Positions 8,412 through 16,705 of a stretch of 64,000 nucleotides of DNA are shown piece after piece. The position numbers and the translations under genes were made by a program. Below the pieces are notes generated by a model. The model made no database searches and was not told where the DNA came from. It saw only the letters and a list, made by a program, of their open reading frames with translations. Numbering within the stretch: the stretch's first letter is position 1; every line of letters starts with the position of its first letter. This DNA is from Bradyrhizobium sp. Tv2a-2 (GTDB taxonomy: Bacteria > Pseudomonadota > Alphaproteobacteria > Rhizobiales > Xanthobacteraceae): contig NZ_AXAI01000026.1 of assembly GCF_000472425.1 (NCBI RefSeq), positions 19,078 to 83,077 of the forward strand, written 5' to 3'.

Positions 8412-11108
8412 ATGACCGCAACCGATCCCGCGCTTCGTGCTGTCGGCACCACCTGCCCCTATTGCGGGGTCGGCTGCGGCGTGCTCGCGACGCCCGATGG
8501 CAAGGGCGGGGCAGCCATCTCGGGCGATACCGAACACCCAGCGAATCTCGGCCGGCTTTGCTCCAAGGGCTCCGCGCTCGGCGAAACGGTCGCGCTCGAA
8601 AGCCGCCTTTTGCATCCCATGATCCGCTGCAAGGGCGCACTCGAGCGCGTCGCCTGGTCCGATGCGCTGGATCATGTCGCCCACCGTCTGCAGCACAACG
8701 TCGCCCGTGACGGCGCCGATTCTGTCGCCTTCTATCTCTCCGGCCAGCTCCTGACCGAGGACTATTACGTCGCCAATAAGCTGATGAAGGGGTTCATCGG
8801 CACCGCCAATGTCGATACCAATTCGCGGCTCTGCATGGCTTCCACCGTCGCCGGTCATCGCCGCGCCTTCGGCGCCGACACAGTGCCCGGCTGCTACGAG
8901 GATCTGGAGCAGGCGGACCTCTTGGTGCTGGTCGGCTCCAACGCCGCCTGGTGCCATCCGGTGCTTTACCAGCGCATGCTCGCCAACAAGCAAAAGCGCG
9001 GCGCGCGCATGGTGGTGATCGATCCGCGCCGCACCGACAGCGCCAGCGAGGCGGAGCTGTTTCTGGGGCTCAAGCCCGGCACCGACACTGCGCTATTTTC
9101 GGGGCTGCTGGTTCATCTCGCCGACAACGGTGCGCTCGACAAGAGCTATATCGACCTCCACACCTCGGGCTTCGACGAGGCACTGGCGCGGGCGCGCCAG
9201 ATCGCCGGCAGCGCTGCCGCCACCGCGCTCGCGACGGGGCTGCCGGAGGCCGATGTCGCGTCTTTCTTCCAGATGTTCCGCACCACCGAACGTGTGGTCA
9301 CGCTCTATTCGCAGGGCGTCAACCAGTCCGCGCAGGGCACCGACAAGGTCAACGCCATCCTCAATTGCCATCTCGCGACCGGGCGGATCGGCAAGGTGGG
9401 CGCCTCGCCATTCTCGCTGACCGGGCAGCCCAATGCGATGGGCGGGCGCGAGGTCGGCGGGCTCGCCAACCAGCTCGCCGCGCATATGGGCTTTACGCCG
9501 CCCGACATCGATCGCGTCAGGCGATTCTGGAAGGCGCCGCGCATCGCCACCCATGAGGGGCTGAAGGCGGTGCAGATGTTCGAGGCGATCGCGCGCGGCG
9601 AGATCAAGGCGCTGTGGGTGATGGGCACCAATCCTGCGGTGTCGCTGCCTGATGCGGACATCGTCCGCGAGGCCTTGAAGAAGCTCGAACTCTTCATCGT
9701 CTCTGAAAACGTGCGCCACAACGACACCGTCGATGCCGGTGTGCAGGTGCTCTTGCCCGCGTTGGCCTGGGGCGAGAAATCAGGCACCGTCACCAATTCG
9801 GAGCGGCGCATCTCACGCCAGCGCTCGTTCCTGCCAGCGCCCGGCGAGGCGCGGCCGGACTGGTGGATCATGTGCGAGGTCGCGAAGCGCTTGGGGTTCG
9901 GCGCGGCCTTCGACTTCAAGTCCGCGGCCGAGATCTTCCGCGAGCATGCGGCACTTTCCGCCTTCGAGAACAACGGCAGCCGCGATTTCGATATCGGCGG
10001 CCTGCAGGAGATCGCGGACGACGGCTATGACGCGCTCAAACCCGTGCTGTGGCCGCTGCCCGAGGGCGGTGCGCCGCAGGAGCGCTTCTTCGCCGACGGA
10101 CGGTTCTACGCCAACGACCGCAAAGCGCGTTTCGTCGCGCCGGAAGTTCCGGCGCTCAAGACCGAGACCAGCGCGGGCCGGCCGCTGCGGCTCAACACCG
10201 GTCGCATCCGCGACCAGTGGCACACCATGACCCGCAGCGGCTTGAGCCCGCGGCTCGGCTCGCATCTCCCCGAGCCCTTTGTCGAGATCCAGCCAGATGA
10301 TGCCAACAGGTTCGGCATCGTCGACGACTCATTTGCCCGCATCACCACCGACTATGGCCAGTGCATCCTTAAAGTCGTGGTCAGCGAGCGGCAGCAGCGC
10401 GGCATGTTGTTTACGCCTATCCATTGGAGCGAAGCCAACACCTCAGGCGGGCGCGTCGGCGCGCTGGTCGCGCCCTTCACCGATCCTTATTCCGGCCAGC
10501 CCGAGTCGAAATCGACGCCGGCATCGATTGCGCCTTACGAATATGTGTTCCGCGGCTTCCTGTTATCGCGCACCGAGCTGGACCTGCCCGACAGCATCTG
10601 GTGGGCGCGTGTCGCGGTGACTGGCGGCTATGGCTATCTGTTCGCCGACAATGGCGATGTCGCGCGCTGGTCGTCCTGGCTGCGCGCAAATGTCCGCCAG
10701 GACCTCGTCGAATACAGCGATTTCGGCGGCGGCGTGTACCGCGCCGCCTCCTTCTGCGGTCAGCGGATCGAGACTTGCCTGTTCGTCGGTCCCGCGCATG
10801 ATGCCGGCGATTGGGACGTCGTCAAGCAATCGTTCGCGGCTGACACGCTTTCGGATGAAGCGCGTGCCATGCTCCTCTCGGGCCGCTCCAGCGAAGGCGC
10901 GGCCAGCTCCGGCCCCATCGTCTGCGCCTGCTTCGGCGTCGGTCGTGGCACCATCTGCGACACCATCGCCGCCGGCGCCAGGACCGCGGCCGAGATCGGC
11001 GCAAAGCTGAAAGCCGGCACCAATTGCGGCTCCTGCATCCCCGAAATGAAGCGGCTGATTGCGCAGGCGGAAACGTCCCCGCCGCCGCAGCAGGCGGCTG
11101 TGGGGTAG
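8412..11108 (+). CDS. nasC: Assimilatory nitrate reductase catalytic subunit NasC (molybdopterin, Fe-S)
   Basis: 898 residues. The N-terminus carries a 4Fe-4S motif (Cys15, Cys18, Cys22, Cys50), followed by the bis-MGD molybdopterin oxidoreductase domains with VNQSAQGTDK and TGQPNAMGGREVGGL. The C-terminus has an added BFD-like 2Fe-2S module: Cys838, Cys840, Cys872, Cys875 (CxC...CxxC). It has no twin-arginine signal, as expected for a cytoplasmic enzyme that reduces nitrate to nitrite for assimilation. It starts 13 bp after the flavoprotein stop and closes the operon. Nitrite reductase is not in the window and must be encoded elsewhere. Confidence 0.95.
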   Translation: MTATDPALRAVGTTCPYCGVGCGVLATPDGKGGAAISGDTEHPANLGRLCSKGSALGETVALESRLLHPMIRCKGALERVAWSDALDHVAHRLQHNVARDGADSVAFYLSGQLLTEDYYVANKLMKGFIGTANVDTNSRLCMASTVAGHRRAFGADTVPGCYEDLEQADLLVLVGSNAAWCHPVLYQRMLANKQKRGARMVVIDPRRTDSASEAELFLGLKPGTDTALFSGLLVHLADNGALDKSYIDLHTSGFDEALARARQIAGSAAATALATGLPEADVASFFQMFRTTERVVTLYSQGVNQSAQGTDKVNAILNCHLATGRIGKVGASPFSLTGQPNAMGGREVGGLANQLAAHMGFTPPDIDRVRRFWKAPRIATHEGLKAVQMFEAIARGEIKALWVMGTNPAVSLPDADIVREALKKLELFIVSENVRHNDTVDAGVQVLLPALAWGEKSGTVTNSERRISRQRSFLPAPGEARPDWWIMCEVAKRLGFGAAFDFKSAAEIFREHAALSAFENNGSRDFDIGGLQEIADDGYDALKPVLWPLPEGGAPQERFFADGRFYANDRKARFVAPEVPALKTETSAGRPLRLNTGRIRDQWHTMTRSGLSPRLGSHLPEPFVEIQPDDANRFGIVDDSFARITTDYGQCILKVVVSERQQRGMLFTPIHWSEANTSGGRVGALVAPFTDPYSGQPESKSTPASIAPYEYVFRGFLLSRTELDLPDSIWWARVAVTGGYGYLFADNGDVARWSSWLRANVRQDLVEYSDFGGGVYRAASFCGQRIETCLFVGPAHDAGDWDVVKQSFAADTLSDEARAMLLSGRSSEGAASSGPIVCACFGVGRGTICDTIAAGARTAAEIGAKLKAGTNCGSCIPEMKRLIAQAETSPPPQQAAVG

Positions 11109-11116
11109 CTTTTTTT

Positions 11117-11199
11117 CGTCTTTGCGAGGAGCGAAGCGACGAAGCAATCCAGAGCCTCATGCGTCGCCCTGGATTGCTTCGCTGCGCTCGCAATGACGG
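11117..11199. repeat. Dispersed intergenic inverted repeat, family B, copy 1
   Basis: The arms contain TTGCGAGGAGCGAAGCGAC...GAAGCAATCCAGAG on one side and TGGATTGCTTCGCTGCGC...TCGCAATGACGG on the other, so the unit can fold into a long hairpin. It follows the nasC stop directly and may act as a 3' mRNA structure. A second copy is at 27330-27408. Confidence 0.85.
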
Positions 11200-11266
11200 A
11201 GAAGCAATCGACGCCTCGCCCCATCTCCTCTATGGTGCGCCTGCTTGAACGCAGGTACCCAAGAAA

Positions 11267-12169
11267 ATGCACTATCTGGAAACGCCGCCGCGGCTGATTG
11301 ATACAAAACCCTTCTCGGCCATGCCGGAAAAATTTCGCCGCAAGGGCGTGGCGAGTGAATGGGCCGACGCCAACCGGCCGGGCCTTCCCACCGACAGCTT
11401 CATCGAAGGTCCGTCATTCGATGCGGACGGCCATCTCTTCATCGTCGACATTCCCTTCGGCCGCATTTTCAAGATCGCGCCCAATGGCGGTTGGTCGCTG
11501 GTCGTCGAATATGACGGCTGGCCGAATGGGCTGAAGTTCGCGCCCGACGGCCGCATCCTCGTCGCCGATTACCGCCACGGGCTGATGCAACTCGATGCCA
11601 CGGCCGGAAAGATCGCGCCGCTGTTGCGCTCGCACAATTCGGAATCCTTCCGGGGCTGCAATGATCTGCATGTCGCGTCGAATGGCGACATCTATTTCAC
11701 CGACCAGGGCCAGACCGGCCTGCATGATCAGAGCGGTCGGGTCTATCGGCTGAGGCCGGGCGGACGGTTGGATTGTCTGCTCCACACCGGCATCAGCCCC
11801 AACGGCCTCGTGCTTGATCCGAGCGAGTCCGTGCTGTTCGTGGCGATGACCCGCGACAACGCGGTCTGGCGCTTGCCCTTCATGAAGGATGGCAGCGTCT
11901 CCAAGGTCGGCCGCTTCTGTTCCCTGTTCGGAACCTCCGGCCCCGACGGGATGACCATGGATCGGGCGGGACGGCTGTTCGTCGCCCACGCTTCGCTCGG
12001 TCATGTCTTCGTCTTCGCGCCCAATGGCGAATTGATCGCGCGTATCAAATCCTGCGCTGGTCACAGCTGCACCAATGTCGCAATTGGCGGCGAGAAGCGC
12101 GACCGGCTCTACATCACGGAATCCGCGAGCGGCACCATCCTGCTTGCCGATCTTAATGAGCTCAACTGA
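11267..12169 (+). CDS. SMP-30/gluconolactonase family lactonase
   Basis: 300 residues forming a six-bladed propeller of the SMP-30/Cgr1 type. The divalent-metal ligands are recognisable as Glu in FIEGPSF, Asn in SPNGLVL and Asp in GPDGMTM, with GCNDLHV as the further conserved loop. The enzyme would hydrolyse a sugar lactone or similar cyclic ester in the cytoplasm; no signal peptide is seen. It is 23 bp upstream of an aldo/keto reductase start, which suggests joint use in sugar or sugar-lactone metabolism. It is one of two SMP-30 proteins in the window and is clearly different from the one at 23579. Confidence 0.87.
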   Translation: MHYLETPPRLIDTKPFSAMPEKFRRKGVASEWADANRPGLPTDSFIEGPSFDADGHLFIVDIPFGRIFKIAPNGGWSLVVEYDGWPNGLKFAPDGRILVADYRHGLMQLDATAGKIAPLLRSHNSESFRGCNDLHVASNGDIYFTDQGQTGLHDQSGRVYRLRPGGRLDCLLHTGISPNGLVLDPSESVLFVAMTRDNAVWRLPFMKDGSVSKVGRFCSLFGTSGPDGMTMDRAGRLFVAHASLGHVFVFAPNGELIARIKSCAGHSCTNVAIGGEKRDRLYITESASGTILLADLNELN

Positions 12170-12191
12170 AACCAATGCGACAGGCGGTCCC

Positions 12192-13031
12192 ATGAAATCG
12201 CATCCTTTCGGCTCGACCGGTGTCAATGTTAGCGTGATCGGGCAGGGCACCTGGTATCTCGACCGTAGCGACCGCAAGAGCGCGATCGCCGCACTCCGCC
12301 GCGGCATCGAGCTCGGCATGACCCACATCGACACCGCCGAGATGTATGGCGATGCAGAGCTCGTGATTGCGGAGGCGATCGCGGGGAAGCGCGACGGGCT
12401 GTACTTGGTTTCAAAGGTCTTGCCGAGCAATGCCTCGCGCAAGGGGACGATCGCAGCCTGCGAGCGCTCGCTGAAGCGGCTGAGAACCGATCATCTCGAT
12501 TGCTATCTCCTGCATTGGCGCGGCTCCTATCCGCTCGCTGACACCGTAGCGGCCTTCGAGGAGCTCGAGCATGCCGGAAAAATCCGCTCCTGGGGCGTCA
12601 GCAATTTCGACGCCGACGATCTCGACGAGCTGCTGGATGTGTCAGGCGAAGGCACGATCGCCTGCAACCAGGTGCTCTATCATCTGAAGGAACGCGCCAT
12701 CGAGCACGCGGTGATCCCGTGGTGCGAGCGCCACAAGGTTGCGGTCGTCGCCTATTCGCCGTTCGGCCATGACGATTTTCCGTCACCGAAGAGCAAGGCG
12801 GGCGAGGTGCTGCAGCAGATTGCCGATGCGCATCACGCGACGCCGCGCCAGGTCGCGCTCGCGTTTCTCATCCGCAAGACTACGGTGTTTGCGATTCCGA
12901 AGGCGTCGAACGTGGAACATGCCTCCGAAAATGCAGGCGCGGGCGATCTCGTCTTGAATGACAGCGAGATTGCGATGCTGGATGCGGCATTTCCGCGCGG
13001 GCCGAAGCCGCGCGGTTTGCCGATGCTGTAG
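12192..13031 (+). CDS. Aldo/keto reductase
   Basis: 279 residues from the ATG at 12192. The AKR catalytic tetrad can be followed: Asp and Tyr in HIDTAEMYGDAE, Lys in LVSKVLP and His in CYLLHWRG; the C-terminal IPKASNVEH is the NADPH-binding segment. The TIM-barrel enzyme would reduce aldehydes or ketones with NADPH, or oxidise the alcohol. Its spacing to the SMP-30 gene suggests co-transcription. The substrate is not predictable from the sequence alone. Confidence 0.92.
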   Translation: MKSHPFGSTGVNVSVIGQGTWYLDRSDRKSAIAALRRGIELGMTHIDTAEMYGDAELVIAEAIAGKRDGLYLVSKVLPSNASRKGTIAACERSLKRLRTDHLDCYLLHWRGSYPLADTVAAFEELEHAGKIRSWGVSNFDADDLDELLDVSGEGTIACNQVLYHLKERAIEHAVIPWCERHKVAVVAYSPFGHDDFPSPKSKAGEVLQQIADAHHATPRQVALAFLIRKTTVFAIPKASNVEHASENAGAGDLVLNDSEIAMLDAAFPRGPKPRGLPML

Positions 13032-13114
13032 CGCACAACACGTTTCTTAACGGAATCTTTCAACGTCTGGCGCATAACGGCATCCTGTTTTCAGGTGTTG
13101 TCCGTGCGCGCCGA

Positions 13115-14179
13115 ATGGCGTTTTTTACGACAGATATCGAGTCGCCTCTATCCACCTTCGAGATTGCCGTGACCCCGCCGCCCGCCGTAGCCGCAAGGCT
13201 CGACCGCGCACCTGTCTCCTTGCCGGAAAACAAGTCTTCCCCGGACAAGAAACCCGCCGCACGACGGCGGGCGCCGACGCGCGCCGACCATCCGCTCAAG
13301 GGCATTGCGTTGATCTTGTTGTCGACGGTGTTCCTCGGCACCTCCGACGTGACGTCGAAATATCTGTCGGGGACACTGCCATCGGTCGAGATCGCCTGGA
13401 TCCGCTTTGTCGTATTCGCGCTGATCATGGTGCCGGCGATGCTGCCCGCGTCACCGCTCTATGCGCTGCGCACCGAGCGGCTTGGTCTGCAGCTGATGCG
13501 CGGCGCAGCGCTGCTCGGCTCGTCGCTGCTCTTCATCTCCGGGCTGCGCTATCTGCCGATCGCGGAAGCGTCCTCGACCAGCTTCGTATCGCCGCTGTTC
13601 GTCACCGCACTGTCGATCATCTTTCTCTCCGAGCGCGTCGGCCTGCGGCGCTGGATCGCAACCGCCGTCGGCCTGATGGGTGTGCTGATCATCCTGAGGC
13701 CCGGCACCAGCGCGTTTCACGTCGCGGCATTCTTCCCGATCCTCTCGGCGCTGTGCTGGGCGCTGACGCTGGTGATGACGCGCATCATGAGCGGGTGCGA
13801 GCACGTCATCACCACCATGACCTATTCGTCGATCGCGGGCGTCGTCATCCTCAGCGCGCTCGTTCCCTTCGCATCTGTGACGCCGACCCCGCACGACATC
13901 TTCTTCGGCATCGTGATCGGGCTGGCCTCGACGCTGGGGCAGTGGATCGTCGTCCTCGCCTTCCGCTATGGCGATGCTTCGGTGCTGGCGCCGTTCTCCT
14001 ACACCCAGCTGCTCGTGGTCAGCGTTCTCGGCTTCTTTGTTTTCGGCGAGGTGCCGGACGCCTGGACCGTGATCGGTGCGGCCTTCATCGTGCTGAGCGG
14101 CCTTTACACCGCCCATCGCGAGCGCGTGCGCCGCTCGCAAATGGCGGTAACCGCGGCGGAGCCCGCGCCGAACGCCTGA
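13115..14179 (+). CDS. EamA/DMT-superfamily permease
   Basis: 354 residues. A Pro/Arg-rich cytoplasmic N-terminal tail of about 60 residues precedes about ten transmembrane segments in two EamA halves (about 62-190 and 205-335). The half boundaries GTSDVTSKYL and LCWALTLVMTR fit the drug/metabolite transporter family, which usually exports amino acids or metabolites. The tail is longer than usual, and an internal start nearer the first helix is possible. It is an independent unit with an 83-bp gap to the reductase upstream and a 102-bp gap to the dehydrogenase downstream. Confidence 0.88.
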   Translation: MAFFTTDIESPLSTFEIAVTPPPAVAARLDRAPVSLPENKSSPDKKPAARRRAPTRADHPLKGIALILLSTVFLGTSDVTSKYLSGTLPSVEIAWIRFVVFALIMVPAMLPASPLYALRTERLGLQLMRGAALLGSSLLFISGLRYLPIAEASSTSFVSPLFVTALSIIFLSERVGLRRWIATAVGLMGVLIILRPGTSAFHVAAFFPILSALCWALTLVMTRIMSGCEHVITTMTYSSIAGVVILSALVPFASVTPTPHDIFFGIVIGLASTLGQWIVVLAFRYGDASVLAPFSYTQLLVVSVLGFFVFGEVPDAWTVIGAAFIVLSGLYTAHRERVRRSQMAVTAAEPAPNA

Positions 14180-14281
14180 TCGACTCCGGCTGATTTTTGC
14201 CCCGAGCTCGTTCCGCGTGCTGCAAGCGCACGCCTCGTGTGCTATGAGGACCTCCAACTAATAACGGGAGGAGACCACGAG

Positions 14282-15361
14282 ATGCGGGCAGCGATTTTCA
14301 GGAACGGCGAGATCGTCGTCGACAGCTTGCCGGAACTGAAGCCCGGTGCCGGGCAGGTGCTGGTGAAGACGCTTGCCTGCGGCATCTGCGGCTCCGATCT
14401 GCACGCGAGGAAGCATGCGCATCGCATGGCGGATATGGCCAAGCTCGTCGGCCGCAAGCCGATGGACCTGTCGCGCGACGTCGTGTTCGGCCACGAGTTC
14501 TGCTGTGAGATCGTCGATCATGGCCCCGCCACGCAAGGCAAGTTCAAGCCCGGCACGCGCGTCTGCTCGATCCCTGCGCTGTTGACGCCTGAGGGGCCGC
14601 AGGGCATCGGTTATTCCAACGATAATATCGGCGCCTATGCCGAGCAGATGCTGCTTAGCGAAGCGCTGCTGCTCGAGGTGCCCAACGGGCTGTCGCCGCA
14701 GCACGCCGCGCTGACCGAGCCGCTGGCGGTCGGCGTTCATGCGGTCGAGAAAGCAAATATCAGGGGCAACGAGGTGCCGCTGGTGATCGGTTGCGGCCCG
14801 GTCGGGCTTGCAGTCATCGCCGCGCTGAAGATCAATGGCCTGTATCCGATCGTCGCTGCCGACTATTCGCCGGCGCGCCGCGCGATGGCCGAGAAGCTCG
14901 GGGCGGACGTCGTCGTGGACCCCGCGCGCTCGCAACCATTCGCGAGCTGGGCCGAGCATGCCGCGATGTCGGAGGCTGAAAAGGCGGCGCGGCCGCCGTT
15001 GCAGGCGATGCTGCCACCGCTCAAGCCCGCGCTGATCTTCGAATGTGTCGGCGTGCCCGGCATCATCCAGCAGCTGTTCGAGGGCGCACCGCGCGATGCG
15101 CGCATTGTCGTGGTCGGCGTCTGCATGGAGTCCGACCGCTCCGAGCCGATGCTCGGCATCATGAAGGAGCTCAACGTCCAATATGTGCTGGGCTATACGC
15201 CGGACGAATTCGCGACCTCCTTGCGGCTGATCGCCGAAGGCGAGGTCGACGCGGCCGCAATGGTGACGGCAACCGTCGGCATCGACGGCGTCGCACAGGC
15301 CTTTGCCGATCTCGCCAATCCGGAGACGCATACCAAGATCATCGTCGAGCCGTGGAGGTGA
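14282..15361 (+). CDS. Zinc-type alcohol dehydrogenase (MDR family)
   Basis: 359 residues from the ATG at 14282, preceded by GGGAGGAG. The catalytic zinc region is CGICGSDLHARKHA (Cys about 37) and GHEFCCEI (His-Glu about 74-75). The NAD-binding motif is IGCGPVGLAVIAAL near 176-189. The four-cysteine structural zinc lobe is not evident, which occurs in several sorbitol/threonine-dehydrogenase-like branches. It would oxidise a secondary alcohol or sugar alcohol with NAD(P). The FAH-family gene follows after about 65 bp on the same strand. Confidence 0.9.
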   Translation: MRAAIFRNGEIVVDSLPELKPGAGQVLVKTLACGICGSDLHARKHAHRMADMAKLVGRKPMDLSRDVVFGHEFCCEIVDHGPATQGKFKPGTRVCSIPALLTPEGPQGIGYSNDNIGAYAEQMLLSEALLLEVPNGLSPQHAALTEPLAVGVHAVEKANIRGNEVPLVIGCGPVGLAVIAALKINGLYPIVAADYSPARRAMAEKLGADVVVDPARSQPFASWAEHAAMSEAEKAARPPLQAMLPPLKPALIFECVGVPGIIQQLFEGAPRDARIVVVGVCMESDRSEPMLGIMKELNVQYVLGYTPDEFATSLRLIAEGEVDAAAMVTATVGIDGVAQAFADLANPETHTKIIVEPWR

Positions 15362-15425
15362 GGGGGGCCTTTGCTCGCGCGGACGACGATCCATGATAAG
15401 AAAATCACCAGAACCGGAAAACGCT

Positions 15426-16598
15426 ATGATAACACTGGCAACAGCAGAGGTCCTTCCCGAGGACGGTACAAGCGGCGCCCTGGTTGGGCGCGTATTCCTT
15501 CCGCAGGCAGGTGGCCCCGCGGTGGTGGCTATCCGCGACGGCGGCGTGTTCGACGTCAGCGCCAAATTTGCCACCGTGAGCGCCCTCTGCGAGGCGGACG
15601 ACTCGGCCCGCGCATTGCGCGCGGCCAAAGGCGTACGCATTGCCGATCTCGCAACGATCCTCGCCAACACGCCGCCCGATGCCCGCGATCCAAAAAAGCC
15701 ATGGCTGCTCGCGCCGGTCGATCTGCAGGTGTTGAAAGCCGCCGGCGTCACTTTTGCCGTCTCGATGCTGGAGCGGGTGATCGAGGAGCGGGCGCGGGGC
15801 AATCCGGCGTCCGCGGAGGCCATCCGCAAGGAGGTCGTACGCCTGGTCGGCGATGATTTCTCCAAGCTCAAGCCAGGGTCGGCGGAGGCGATACGGCTGA
15901 AGCAGGTGCTGATCGACCAGAACGCCTGGAGCCAGTATCTCGAGGTCGGCATCGGCCCTGATGCGGAGGTCTTCACCAAGGCGCCGGTGCTTTCCTCCGT
16001 CGGCACCGGCATGGATGCCGGGCTGCATCCCAAATCGACCTGGAATAATCCCGAGCCGGAGGTCGTGCTGTTCGTGTCGAGCCGCGGCAGGATCGTGGGA
16101 GCCGCGCTCGGCAACGACGTCAACTTGCGCGACTTCGAGGGCCGCTCGGCGCTGCTGTTGTCCAAGGCGAAGGACAACAACGCCTCCTGCGCGGTCGGCC
16201 CGCTGCTCCGCCTGTTCGACGACAGTTTCTCGCTCGACCATGTGCGGCGGATGGATGTTGGATTGACGGTGAAGGGAGCGGACGACTTTGTGCTGGAGGG
16301 ACATTCCTCGATCAGCAAGATCAGCCGCGACCCGACCGACCTCGTCGCGCAGACGATCGGGCCGGTGCACCAATATCCCGACGGCTTTGCGCTGTTCCTC
16401 GGCACCATGTTCGCGCCGGTGAAGGATCGCGACGCGGCGGGGCAGGGCTTTACTCACAAGCGCGACGACATCGTCACCATCGCCGCGCCCGAGCTCGGCC
16501 AGCTCGTCAACCGCATGCGGACCAGCGACGAGTGTGAGCCGTGGACGCTGGGCGTTGGTGCCTTGATGAAGAATTTGGCGCAGCGGAAGCTATTGTAA
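15426..16598 (+). CDS. Fumarylacetoacetate hydrolase (FAH) family protein
   Basis: 390 residues from the ATG at 15426; in-frame upstream ATGs at 15393 and 15303 are less convincing. The C-terminal FAH domain shows the metal-binding Glu-x-Glu in NNPEPEVVLFV, plus GAALGNDVNLRDFEG and SKAKDNNASCAVGP. Members of this 390-residue branch are often found in sugar-acid catabolism, where they dehydrate or hydrolyse 2-keto-3-deoxy acids. This fits the neighbouring dehydrogenase and the lactonases in the region, but the exact reaction is inferred only. Confidence 0.85.
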   Translation: MITLATAEVLPEDGTSGALVGRVFLPQAGGPAVVAIRDGGVFDVSAKFATVSALCEADDSARALRAAKGVRIADLATILANTPPDARDPKKPWLLAPVDLQVLKAAGVTFAVSMLERVIEERARGNPASAEAIRKEVVRLVGDDFSKLKPGSAEAIRLKQVLIDQNAWSQYLEVGIGPDAEVFTKAPVLSSVGTGMDAGLHPKSTWNNPEPEVVLFVSSRGRIVGAALGNDVNLRDFEGRSALLLSKAKDNNASCAVGPLLRLFDDSFSLDHVRRMDVGLTVKGADDFVLEGHSSISKISRDPTDLVAQTIGPVHQYPDGFALFLGTMFAPVKDRDAAGQGFTHKRDDIVTIAAPELGQLVNRMRTSDECEPWTLGVGALMKNLAQRKLL

Positions 16599-16611
16599 TG
16601 CGACGACTGCC

Positions 16612-16693
16612 GTAGGGCGGGTAGAGTGAAGCGAAACCCACCCTCTCACGAGGGAGAAAGATGATGGGTTTCGCCGCGCTCTACCCAACCTAC
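16612..16693. repeat. Intergenic inverted repeat between convergent genes
   Basis: GTAGGGCGGGTAGAG...GCGAAACCCACC and GGGTTTCGCCGCGCTCTACCC...CTAC are imperfect inverted arms. They fill the gap between the convergent FAH and chemoreceptor genes, where the hairpin could act as a bidirectional transcription stop. Confidence 0.75.
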
Positions 16694-16705
16694 ACCATCT
16701 GAATC

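Noticed and set aside
14258..16408. A 716-residue open frame on the minus strand
   Set aside because: It lies opposite the alcohol dehydrogenase and FAH genes, which have clear motifs and ribosome sites. Its composition is that of an antisense frame in GC-rich DNA.
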